Origin: an uncultured Clostridia bacterium
GTDB lineage: Bacteria > Bacillota > Clostridia > TANB77 > CAG-508
Direction of reading: 5' to 3'
Length of the DNA: 36,646 nucleotides
NCBI GenBank assembly: GCA_947632145.1
Contig: CANRNW010000010.1
Location: 1-36,646, forward strand
The first letter of the stretch is position 1; every line of letters starts with the position of its first letter. The notes under the pieces were generated by a model, which saw only the letters and a list, made by a program, of their open reading frames with translations, searched no databases and was not told the origin of the DNA. The position numbers and the translations under genes were made by a program. Positions 1 to 9,388 of the stretch are shown piece by piece.

Positions 1-92
1 ACCAACATTGTATCATAAGTTTTAATTATGTGTCTTTTTATTTTTTTAAAACGGTAATTTAATTTTACCATTTATAATATTTTTGTTGTATG

Positions 93-680
93 CTATCGTA
101 TTTTGCTTATTGCAAGTCCGTCTCCTACCTCTAATATTTCAGTTTCTATATTTTCATTTTCAGTTATTTCTTTTATGTATTCTCTTAAATTTCTTACTGC
201 TGTACGTTGTTTATGCTTATTGTAATCTCCCATTACATAGCCTTTATATAAAACATTATCTGCTATAATTATTCCATTTTTATTTATCATTCTCATTGCT
301 TCTTTTAAGAAAAATGGATATTTACCTTTTGCAGCATCAATAAACACTATATCATATACTTCATCTAAAGTTGGCAATATTTCTACTGCATCTCCTTCGT
401 AAATATTTATTTTGTCTTCTACTTCAGTTAATTTAATGTTTTCTCTTGCTTGTTTTACTCTACCTAAGTCTCTTTCTATTGTATCTATTTTTCCATTTTC
501 GTTTAAGAATTCACTAAAACATATTGCAGAATATCCTACTGCAGTACCAATTTCCAATATTTTATTTGGTTTGTTTTTTTCTAATATTTTTTGTATTACT
601 TCTAAGGTGTCATCCATTATTATAGGTATATGCTCTTCTAGTGCCTTTTCTTTTATTTTTTGTAGTTCTATTTTATTCAT
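93..680 (-). CDS. Class I SAM-dependent O-methyltransferase (family 3, YrrM-like)
   Basis: ORF with ILEIGTAVGYSAICFSEFL SAM motif and VFIDAAKGKYPFF. Confidence 0.85.
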   Translation of the reverse strand: MNKIELQKIKEKALEEHIPIIMDDTLEVIQKILEKNKPNKILEIGTAVGYSAICFSEFLNENGKIDTIERDLGRVKQARENIKLTEVEDKINIYEGDAVEILPTLDEVYDIVFIDAAKGKYPFFLKEAMRMINKNGIIIADNVLYKGYVMGDYNKHKQRTAVRNLREYIKEITENENIETEILEVGDGLAISKIR

Positions 681-702
681 ATTTTTCCCTTCATAAATGC
701 AT

Positions 703-2511
703 CTATCTTCTTGCCATTCTTTCTCTTGTTTTTGTATCTAATATTTTCTTTCTTAATCTAATATTTTTTGGTGTTACTTCAACTAATTCATCATCATTTA
801 TAAATTCTATCGCTTTTTCTAATGAGAATTGTAATGGCGGTACTAAACGTAATGCATCATCTGAACCTGAAGCTCTTGTGTTTGTTAAATGTTTTTCTTT
901 ACACACATTTATTGCTAAATCTTCTGATCTTGAATTTAATCCAACTATCATGCCTTCATAAACCTCTACACCAGGTCCTATCAATAATTCACCTTTATCT
1001 TGTGCATTATATAAACCGTATGTTACAGATGTTCCTTTTTCGAATGCAACTATTGTTCCTCTTGTTCTTGCAGATATATCTCCTTTATATTCTTCATATC
1101 CGTCAAATACACTATTCATAGTTCCATTACCTTTTGTATCTGTCATAAATTCTGTTCTATAGCCAATTAGCCCTCTTGCTGGAATTCTAAATTCTACTTT
1201 TGTATGTCCATCTCCTGTCGGCTCCATATTTATCATTTCGCCTTTTCTTTTTCCTAATTTTTCGATTACATTTCCTAAAAATTCTTCTGGAACACTTACC
1301 ACTAGCCTTTCCATTGGTTCTAATTTTTTTCCATTCTCTTCTTTAAATATAACCTTTGGACGAGATACTAATAATTCAAAGCCTTCTCTTCTCATTGTTT
1401 CTATCAATACAGATAAATGTAGTTCTCCACGTCCTGAAACTTCAAAACTTTCTGCTCTATCTGTTTCTTTTACTCTTAAACTAACATTTCTATCTAATTC
1501 TTTAAATAATCTATCCCTTAAATGTCTTGATGTAACAAATTGTCCTTCTTGTCCTGCAAAAGGTCCATCATTTACACTAAATGTCATTGACACTGTAGGC
1601 TCATCTATATCTACGAAATCTATTTTTTCTGGATTATTTATGTCACAAATTGTATCTCCTATGTTTATGTCTGGAACACCTGCAAGTTCTACTATATCTC
1701 CAGCTTTAGCTTCTTCAACTTCTACTTTTTTAAGTCCTACATAGGTATATAATTTTGTTATTTTTGAATTTTCTGTTTTGTCCTTTTTACATACTGCTAT
1801 TGGCATTCCATTTTTTATTATTCCTCTTTCAATTCTACCTATTGCAATTCTTCCAACATAATCATCATAATCTATATTTGATACCAACATTTGCATAGTT
1901 CCATCTTGATCACAAGCTGGTGGATCTATTGTATTTATTATTGTTTCAAATAAACATTTTAAATCTACTGCTTCATCTTCTAAATTTAGTTTTGCAACAC
2001 CTTGTTTTCCTGAAGCATATACAACAGGAAAATCTAATTGGTCGTCATTTGCGCCTAATTCAATAAATAACTCTAGAACTTCATCTATTACTTTTAAAGG
2101 TCTTGCACCCGGTCTATCTATTTTATTTATTACAACTATTGGTTTTAAATTTAAAGCTAAAGATTTCTTTAATACTTCTCTTGTTTGAGGCATTGCTCCT
2201 TCAAAAGCATCAACTAATAGTACAACACCATCAACCATTTTTAATACTCTTTCAACTTCTCCACCGAAATCAGCATGTCCAGGTGTATCTACTATATTTA
2301 TTTTTATATCTCCATACATTACAGATGTATTTTTTGCAAGTATTGTAATTCCTCTTTCTCTCTCTAAATCGTTTGAGTCCATTACTCTTTCTTCTACTTG
2401 TTCATTTTCTCTAAATGTTCCACTTTGTCTTAATAGTGCATCTACTAATGTTGTTTTTCCGTGATCAACGTGTGCTATTATTGCTACATTTCTAATGTTT
2501 TTGTTATTCAT
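703..2511 (-). CDS. typA: Ribosome-associated GTPase TypA/BipA
   Basis: N-terminal NVAIIAHVDHGKTTLVDALL, NKIDRPGARP, full-length 602 aa. Confidence 0.97.
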   Translation of the reverse strand: MNNKNIRNVAIIAHVDHGKTTLVDALLRQSGTFRENEQVEERVMDSNDLERERGITILAKNTSVMYGDIKINIVDTPGHADFGGEVERVLKMVDGVVLLVDAFEGAMPQTREVLKKSLALNLKPIVVINKIDRPGARPLKVIDEVLELFIELGANDDQLDFPVVYASGKQGVAKLNLEDEAVDLKCLFETIINTIDPPACDQDGTMQMLVSNIDYDDYVGRIAIGRIERGIIKNGMPIAVCKKDKTENSKITKLYTYVGLKKVEVEEAKAGDIVELAGVPDINIGDTICDINNPEKIDFVDIDEPTVSMTFSVNDGPFAGQEGQFVTSRHLRDRLFKELDRNVSLRVKETDRAESFEVSGRGELHLSVLIETMRREGFELLVSRPKVIFKEENGKKLEPMERLVVSVPEEFLGNVIEKLGKRKGEMINMEPTGDGHTKVEFRIPARGLIGYRTEFMTDTKGNGTMNSVFDGYEEYKGDISARTRGTIVAFEKGTSVTYGLYNAQDKGELLIGPGVEVYEGMIVGLNSRSEDLAINVCKEKHLTNTRASGSDDALRLVPPLQFSLEKAIEFINDDELVEVTPKNIRLRKKILDTKTRERMARR

Positions 2512-2577
2512 ATTTTTACCCCTTTTTAGACAAGCTTACGGAAGACAAATGAAAATCCCCTACATGTCTTTACAAAT

Positions 2578-2606
2578 TTTATAATTTTAATATATTATTT
2601 TTACAA
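2578..2606 (-). promoter_or_regulatory. Predicted sigma-A-type promoter for typA (TTGTAA - 17 nt - TATAAA)
   Basis: Minus-strand -35 at 2601-2606 and -10 at 2578-2583; shares a 21-nt block with the cmk promoter. Confidence 0.5.
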
Positions 2607-2609
2607 TGT

Positions 2610-2639
2610 TTAATGATGAGGGGTTGCCCTCATCATTAA
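2610..2639. repeat. Perfect 13-bp inverted repeat, 4-nt loop, no adjacent U-tract
   Basis: ttaatgatgaggg-gttg-ccctcatcattaa between gatD and the typA promoter. Confidence 0.8.
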
Positions 2640-2697
2640 CAACGATTATATATTATATAATATTTATATTATTTTGTCAAATTTATAAAATAAACAT

Positions 2698-3438
2698 TTA
2701 TGCAATAATTTTTTGGTTTATGAACTCCTTTGTACTTTCTAAAGATTTTAATTCAAGTTCATAATCTAATTTAATTTTTTCATATTCTATGTTTTTATTC
2801 TTTAATGCTAATTCTATTAAGTATTCTGCCATCCAAGGATTCTTTACAAGTACTGGTCCTAATTCATTTGTAAATATAGTGTTTTTGTATTTAGCTCCTT
2901 CACTATTTGAGCCATTATTTCCATATCCATATTTTATTTTTCCAAGAGGATTTACACTTTTTAAATTTATATCAATCATTTGAATTTGAGATCCCATTAT
3001 TTCCATATTTTCAAATTCAAAATACAAATCATCTCCTATAACCATATCTCTTTCAGATACATCCATGTCAAATATATTTAGTCCATTAAATGTGGTTCCA
3101 TCAAGTCTATTTATCTTATTTGCAAACAAAGCTCCTGTTGTTCCTGTTACCAATATTACTTTATTGCTTTCTATATAATCTTTTAATTTTTCTATTTGAT
3201 TATTCAATATATTTGATATTTCGTTGATAACTTTTAATTCTCCGGCATTAAAAAGTAGAATATCATACTTTTCAAAATCTATTATTTCATCTATATTATC
3301 TATTCTATCAATATTAAGATTAACATTCATTTTTTTTGCTACTATTTCAAATGCCTTTGCATTTCCTCTTTCTCCATGCAAATTTAAAACATCTGGATAC
3401 ATCCAAGCTACATTAATTACATTATTCATTATTATCAC
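2698..3438 (-). CDS. gatD: Lipid II isoglutaminyl synthase glutamine amidotransferase subunit GatD
   Basis: Class I GATase-like protein (MYPDVLNLHGERGNAKAF) adjacent to and overlapping murT. Confidence 0.85.
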   Translation of the reverse strand: MIIMNNVINVAWMYPDVLNLHGERGNAKAFEIVAKKMNVNLNIDRIDNIDEIIDFEKYDILLFNAGELKVINEISNILNNQIEKLKDYIESNKVILVTGTTGALFANKINRLDGTTFNGLNIFDMDVSERDMVIGDDLYFEFENMEIMGSQIQMIDINLKSVNPLGKIKYGYGNNGSNSEGAKYKNTIFTNELGPVLVKNPWMAEYLIELALKNKNIEYEKIKLDYELELKSLESTKEFINQKIIA

Positions 3439-4790
3439 CCTTTTCTAAAAATAGCTTTATCTTTTTATATGGTTTCATACCTGTAATTATATATATATTA
3501 TCTGTTTCCAATTTATCTAACTCTTCAAATATCTTATCAAAATCATCTTCTACATCATATATAGAAATTTTATCTTTATCGGCTCCTGCATATAACATTC
3601 TATTAGCAGTGTCATAGCTAACAGTTTTTGAAAAGCATACATATTTTTCTACAGTATCATTAACAACTTTTTTGAAATCGCAATCAAAGAAGTAAAATGT
3701 ATTTGTGTATGCTGGTGGGAAATCTTTTATTTCATATAATCCCATCCATAATGCTTTTTTTGTTTTATCTCTTGCTACTGTATCTAATGCATTTTGCAAA
3801 GTTTCTGGGTTTTCTTGTTTTATTCTTAAATAACGTATGGTTTTTCCGTGATATTTATATGTTTCTCTTCTATTAGCAGGATTTACAAATGTTGAAAATC
3901 CTTTTTGAATATCTTCAAATTTTATATCAAACTTCTTGCATATAGCAATTGTTAGTGCATAATTATAAATATAGAATGGATTTATATATGAAACCTCATA
4001 TTTATTATCATCACATTTAAATGTATGATTATCAAAATCAATATCTGTAATTAAAACATCTGGTTCATCAGTGCTTTTGTAATCGCAATTTGAACATTTG
4101 AATTTACCTATATTTTCTATATTATAATATTCATATTCTATTTTATGATTACATTTTGGACATGGCATTGTAACAGAATAAAAATCATCTTTTGTAAATG
4201 TTTTAGAGTTTTTCTCTAAACTATAATATACTGTTTTTCCTACATAATCCTCTAATGATCTACTTCTTGGTTCTTCATTGTTAACAAATAATGTAACATC
4301 TTTATTTACAGCATTTTTAAACATTTGATATATAAAATCTGGATCTCCGTTTCTCTGAACTTGATCTTTTTGTAAATTAGTTATACATAAGTTTTTTGCT
4401 GGTAATACTTTAAAAATGTTTCTTAGGCTTCTTTCATCAATTTCAAGAACTAAAAATTCTTTATTAAATTTTCCAAGCATACTAGAATTTTTTATCAAGG
4501 TAGTTGCTACACCACTCATTAAATTTGCACCTTCAGAATTAGTAGCTACAGTTCTACCTGCACTTCTTAAAGTATGTGCTATTAAATTTGTAGTAGTTGA
4601 TTTACCGGTTTGTTCCTGTTACAAAAATAGTTTTATTATAATCAATATTTTTAAAAAGTTTTACGAAGTCTTTTTGTAATTTAACTGCTACTTTACCTGA
4701 TATCATTGTCCCTGTTTTATGAAAGATTTTACATAATATTAGTCCGAATTTTACTCCCCAAAGTATAATAATAAATTTAATTTTCTTCAT
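3422..4790 (-). CDS. murT: Lipid II isoglutaminyl synthase subunit MurT (Mur ligase family), requires a +1 shift at C4607
   Basis: ORF 4602..4790 ends ...IFVTGTN-R(CGG)-TAA. Skipping the C joins it to GKSTTTNLIAHTLRSAGRTVATNSEGANLMSGVATT... (ORF 3422..4519), restoring the Mur ligase P-loop GTNGKST. Confidence 0.9.
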
Positions 4791-5899
4791 ATATATCTCC
4801 TTCTTTATTTGTTACATATATTCTCTTTACATTAGGATTTATAAAACTAGGTCTTGTATAAAAATATATATCATCATTTTCTTTATAATTTTTATTTGTT
4901 AAATCAATTACAACATCATACATTCCAATTTGTCCAAGCACTTTAAAATTTTCTAACATAATTGAATTATCTATAAACATATCTTTTAGCGTTAAAATTA
5001 ACTTTTTTACTTTACTTAAAAATCTATGTCTTTGTTCTATTAAAGACATACCTATTCCATCATAATACCCTATCGGTAATATACCAACTTTCATGTTTTT
5101 CCTTGTCTTATATGAATTAGCATAACCTATATATTCATTTTTTTTCAGTTCTCTTATTTTTAATATTTTAGTATGCATCATCCCTATTTTTTTTAGGTTA
5201 GATTTTATTCCAATTGCATTTCCTGTAAATGCAGACCCTATTCTCGCACAATTTAAGTGCATATTAGGATATTTAAAAAAAGCCGAAGAATTACATATAT
5301 GCTTTAATTTAAAGCTAATTCCTTCATTTTCTAAATCTTCAATTACTTTGCAAAATCTACTATACTGTGTATTTGTAAATGAAGGATTCTCTTTTAAGGA
5401 ACAAGAAAAGTGAGAAAATATTCCTTCAAATACTGTGTTTTTGCTATTTTTAACTATATTTTTTATAGTATCTATACAATCATTATATCTAAATCCATAT
5501 CTCGAAAATCCTGTATCAATTTTTATATGTGCAAATACCTTTTTATTTAATTTATTCGCTATATTTTCTACTACTTCAAATTGTTTTTCTGAATCTATAG
5601 TAAGTATTATATCATTTTCTATTAGTGTTTTTAAATCGTTTTCATCCTTATATGGAGTTAATATTATTATTTTTTCCTTTATATTATTTTCTCTTAATAT
5701 TAGCGCTTCTTCTATAGTTGCTACTGCAAAAAAATCAAAACCATTTTTTATTAAAAATTTAGTAAACTCCACAATTCCGAAGCCCATATGCATTTCCTTT
5801 TACTACTGCAATTAAAGTATAATTATCTACTGTTACTTTTGACTTTATTTCATTTATATTATGCAATAAATCTTCTGTGCTAATAATTAATTCATTCAA
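4777..5899 (-). CDS. alr: Alanine racemase, requires a +1 shift at C5779; TTG start
   Basis: TTG at 5899: MNELIISTEDLLHNINEIKSKVTVDNYTLIAVVKGNAYGL then CGG; skipping the C gives GIVEFTKFLIKNGFDFFAVATIEEA... (PLP-lysine motif KxNAYGxG). Confidence 0.88.
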
Positions 5900-5918
5900 A
5901 AATACCACTTCCTCTACT

Positions 5919-7550
5919 TTAATTATATAATTTTAATTTTACAAGAACATTGTAAATTTTATTTCCTCCTGGTAATAAGCATATATCCTCTTTATTCATT
6001 ACTCTAAATAATATAATGAATAACAAGTATATACAAGCTCCTATTATAATGCTTATTATTGTTAAAACTATATTGTTAACTACATTACTTAAAAGGAATT
6101 GTAATATTAGTATTACTCCTGCCATAGCAATACATGCTACTATTGGCTTGATTAAATTATTTTTTACATTAAATTTAAATTTTATGCTTTTCTTTAACAC
6201 AGTGTAAATAATTATAAATACTATTATTTGACAGACTAATGAGCTTATGGCAGCACCATATATATTTATATTTGGATTTCTAACTAAAATTAGGTTTAAT
6301 ATTATTTTTACAATACAAGCAAAAGTTAAAGCCATAGCAGGTATATACATTTTTCCAAGTCCAAATAAAGATCCTTGTATTGTATGATTGATTGCTATAA
6401 AGACCATTGTAAGTGATGTAATCTGTAGTATTCCTGCTCCATCTGATGCATTAGGATAAAGCATTTGCAAAATAGGATTTGCTAAAGTGATAAATCCAGC
6501 TGCACAAGGAATTACTACTAACAATGAGGTACTAATTGAAAATGAAATTTTATTAGAAGCAGATTCATAATCTTTTCTTGCTATTGCCCCCGTTATTGCT
6601 GGAATCAAAGCAGAGTAAAATGATAAATTAACTGCTAGTGGTAAATTAATAATAGTGTCGACTTTAGATAGTATTCCTGTTAATCTCATTGCTTCTTGTT
6701 CAAGTAAAACTTTGGTTTCAAATATATTTTCATAAGCAATTTGAATACAATTGCTAACTGTTATTGTGTCTATCAATGTAGTTACTACTGATATAACAGA
6801 CCCTATAGTAAGTGGTATTGCTGTTATAATAATTTTCTTTGCTAATGATTTTATTGGTGTATTTTCTTCTTTTTCTTCTGTATTTTCAACATATAACTTT
6901 ATGTTCTTTTTATAAAACACTACCAAATATGAAAAAGACATCAATACAGCAAGTGTTGTTGCTAAAGTTCCTCCTGCTGCCATTACATAAGGTTCTCTAC
7001 CAATTAGTGTATAGACCAATGTTATTGTAAGTACACAATTAAATAATTGTTCTAAAGCCTGTGAAACACTTGATGCTTTCATAGTACCAAGTCCTGCAAA
7101 ATATCCTCTTATAACTGCTGAAATACATACAAAAAATATTGCTGGTGATAAAACTCTTAATACATATTTAACATCTGATACATTTAAAATAGCGCTTGCT
7201 ATAAAATCTGAAGATATAAATAATAATAATGATGCTATAAATCCAATTATACCAAAAACTAAAAGGGATACTTTATATATTTTATGTGCTTTTTTATATT
7301 CTCCATTAGAAACTTTGTCTGCAACTAATTTAGAAACAGCTCCCGGTATTCCTTGTGAAGATATTATTAGTAAAACAGTATATACTTGATATCCTGCTGA
7401 GTAATATCCATTTCCTAAATCTCCAAAACCATTTGCATTAGTTATAGCTAATCTGTATACTAGTCCTAATATTTTTATTAAAACTTGTGAAAGCATTAGC
7501 ATTAAAACATTTCTAACAAATGAATTCTTCTTTACTTTTGTTTCGTTCAA
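5919..7550 (-). CDS. MOP-superfamily lipid flippase / polysaccharide biosynthesis protein (MurJ/SpoVB-like)
   Basis: Multi-TM protein FVRNVLMLMLSQVLIKILGLVYRLAITN. TTG start at 7550 preceded by AAGGTAGG; the ORF-track start is the more upstream ATG at 7580. Confidence 0.8.
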   Translation of the reverse strand: MNETKVKKNSFVRNVLMLMLSQVLIKILGLVYRLAITNANGFGDLGNGYYSAGYQVYTVLLIISSQGIPGAVSKLVADKVSNGEYKKAHKIYKVSLLVFGIIGFIASLLLFISSDFIASAILNVSDVKYVLRVLSPAIFFVCISAVIRGYFAGLGTMKASSVSQALEQLFNCVLTITLVYTLIGREPYVMAAGGTLATTLAVLMSFSYLVVFYKKNIKLYVENTEEKEENTPIKSLAKKIIITAIPLTIGSVISVVTTLIDTITVSNCIQIAYENIFETKVLLEQEAMRLTGILSKVDTIINLPLAVNLSFYSALIPAITGAIARKDYESASNKISFSISTSLLVVIPCAAGFITLANPILQMLYPNASDGAGILQITSLTMVFIAINHTIQGSLFGLGKMYIPAMALTFACIVKIILNLILVRNPNINIYGAAISSLVCQIIVFIIIYTVLKKSIKFKFNVKNNLIKPIVACIAMAGVILILQFLLSNVVNNIVLTIISIIIGACIYLLFIILFRVMNKEDICLLPGGNKIYNVLVKLKLYN

Positions 7551-7601
7551 GTTTATTCCTACCTTCCGTGTACGTTTCATTCATTATATTCGAAAAAAAT
7601 C

Positions 7602-8207
7602 TTAACAATTTGCTACTATTTTATCCATTAGTTCTTCAGTTAATTTATCTATTTCTTCTTTATCTTGTTGATTTATTTTCGTCTTATCATAGTATATTGG
7701 CTCTCCATAAGTCATTGTAACTTTTCTAAATAATTTATATTTTCCCTTTATTCCTGCTGGTATTATTGGTGCTCCTGATTTTATTGCCATAAGTACTGCT
7801 CCATTTTTTACTTTTTCTCCTTTAGCCATTCCATTTCTTGTTCCTTCTGGGAATATTCCTAATATCTCTCCGTTCTTTAGAATTTTTAAAGATTGCTTAA
7901 CTGCTTCTATGTCTTTTCCATCTCTTTCAACTAAAAAAGCTCCAAATGTTTTACAAAGCCATCCCATGAAAGGATTTTTTAATAAATCCTTTTTGGCTAT
8001 CATATTTATATGTCTTTTATTAAATGCAACCAACATTGGTGGATCAAAATAACTTGTATGATTTGAACAAATGATGCAAGCTCCTTCTTTTGGTATGTTT
8101 TCTTTTCCTATTATTTTTACTCTAAAGCATATTACCATGAAACATCTAACAAGTGCTTTAACGATTTTTCTTTTCATATTTAAAATCCTTTCTTTGGGCG
8201 CAATCAT
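7602..8207 (-). CDS. 1-acyl-sn-glycerol-3-phosphate acyltransferase (PlsC-like)
   Basis: CSNHTSYFDPP (NHxxxxD) and FPEGTRN motifs. Confidence 0.9.
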   Translation of the reverse strand: MIAPKERILNMKRKIVKALVRCFMVICFRVKIIGKENIPKEGACIICSNHTSYFDPPMLVAFNKRHINMIAKKDLLKNPFMGWLCKTFGAFLVERDGKDIEAVKQSLKILKNGEILGIFPEGTRNGMAKGEKVKNGAVLMAIKSGAPIIPAGIKGKYKLFRKVTMTYGEPIYYDKTKINQQDKEEIDKLTEELMDKIVANC

Positions 8208-8213
8208 GCGCCC
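8196..8213. repeat. GGGCGC palindromic interspersed repeat, copy 1
   Basis: gggcgcaatcatgcgccc followed by ctaca. Confidence 0.7.
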
Positions 8214-8252
8214 CTACAGCTTGATTTTATTTGTGTACAATTATGCGTTCTT

Positions 8253-8270
8253 GGGTGCACTCATGCGCCC
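8253..8270. repeat. GGGCGC palindromic interspersed repeat, copy 2
   Basis: gggtgcactcatgcgccc followed by ttacat. Confidence 0.7.
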
Positions 8271-8945
8271 TTACATGTTTTTCATTTTCTCTTGTATTAT
8301 TTTAGTTAATTTCTCTACTGATTGCTCAATTTCAAATCCTGTTGTATCTACAACAATGCTATCTTCTGCAATTTCTAGTGATCCTATTTCTTTATGCATA
8401 TCATTTTCATCACGTAATTTTATATTTTCTAAAACCTCTTGATATGACATATTGATACCTTTTTGGCAATTTTCTTCATATCTTCTTCTTGCTCTTTCTT
8501 CTAATGAAGCTTTTAAATATATCTTTATATCTGCATTTGGAAATACATATGTGCAGATATCTCTTCCCTCCATTATTACATTTTTACCTTCTGCTAGTTT
8601 TCTTTGTAAATCTACCATAATTAGTCGCACTTCTTTTATTGAAGATACTTGAGAAACAATAGCTGTAACCTCTTTTGACCTTATATCTTTAGTTATATCT
8701 TTTCCGTTTAAGAAAACTTTGTCTACATTTTCTTCGTTTTTAATTTGTATATCGATATTTTTTGCAACTTCAATTATTTTTTCTTTTTCATTTAATTTAA
8801 TATTATTATCCAAAACAGCCTTAGCAACTGCTCTATATGTAATTCCTGTATCTATGTGTATTAAATTAAATTTTTTGGCTAGTATTTTTGTCATTGTTCC
8901 TTTTCCGCTTCCTGCTGGTCCATCTATTCCTATAATAAAAGACAT
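8271..8945 (-). CDS. cmk: (d)CMP kinase
   Basis: IGIDGPAGSGKGTMTKILAKKFNLIHIDTGITYRAVA, GRDICTYVFP. Confidence 0.95.
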   Translation of the reverse strand: MSFIIGIDGPAGSGKGTMTKILAKKFNLIHIDTGITYRAVAKAVLDNNIKLNEKEKIIEVAKNIDIQIKNEENVDKVFLNGKDITKDIRSKEVTAIVSQVSSIKEVRLIMVDLQRKLAEGKNVIMEGRDICTYVFPNADIKIYLKASLEERARRRYEENCQKGINMSYQEVLENIKLRDENDMHKEIGSLEIAEDSIVVDTTGFEIEQSVEKLTKIIQEKMKNM

Positions 8946-8973
8946 ATTTTTCTCCTTTTTAATTTATTTCACA

Positions 8974-9002
8974 ATTATATCATTTATATATTATTTTTAC
9001 AA
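8974..9002 (-). promoter_or_regulatory. Predicted sigma-A-type promoter for cmk (TTGTAA - 17 nt - TATAAT)
   Basis: -35 at 8997-9002 and -10 at 8974-8979 on the minus strand. Confidence 0.55.
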
Positions 9003-9034
9003 TGTTTTAAATAATTATTTTTGCATAAGAAAAA

Positions 9035-9066
9035 ATGCATACAATGAATTTCTTCATTGTATGCAT
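9035..9066 (-). terminator. Rho-independent terminator downstream of the 48-aa basic ORF
   Basis: Minus: ATGCATACAATGAA-GAAA-TTCATTGTATGCAT followed by TTTTTC. Confidence 0.8.
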
Positions 9067-9098
9067 CGAGCAAAAATTATCGCTCATATCGAGGTTAC

Positions 9099-9245
9099 TT
9101 AGCCTTTATGCTTAGCGGCCTTTTTCTGCTCCCATCTGATTTTGGATTCAGCGGATGCATATTTGGCTTTTTTAGCAGCTTTCGCCTTTTTCGCCGGTGT
9201 ATTTTGTTTTGCTTGCTTTTCCAATGACCGTTTTTTCTTACTCAT
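9099..9245 (-). CDS. Small Lys/Ala-rich basic protein, 48 aa, unknown function
   Basis: MSKKKRSLEKQAKQNTPAKKAKAAKKAKYASAESKIRWEQKKAAKHKG; preceded by AAAGGAGG, followed by a strong terminator; not in the supplied ORF track (too short). Contains in-frame CGG at codon 6. Confidence 0.7.
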   Translation of the reverse strand: MSKKKRSLEKQAKQNTPAKKAKAAKKAKYASAESKIRWEQKKAAKHKG

Positions 9246-9361
9246 GATGTAGAACCTCCTTTAAAAGTATACATAAATTATATCACAAATATTTATTCTT
9301 GACAATATTTTACTTTTTTAAGCCTTACAATACTCCCAATGAAACAATTTTCTAATCAATA

Positions 9362-9387
9362 AAAAAAGCACTTTAAAGTGCTTTTTT
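9362..9387. terminator. Rho-independent terminator after clpX
   Basis: aaaaaagcactttaaagtgctttttt, near-perfect palindrome. Confidence 0.8.
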
Positions 9388-9388
9388 G

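Noticed and set aside
7566-7568. In-frame CGG at codon 5 of the ORF-track start of the flippase (7580)
   Set aside because: A TTG at 7550 with AAGGTAGG just upstream is a better start, placing this CGG in the leader; a C-skip here would hit TAG at once. Not counted as a shift site or as a coding Arg.
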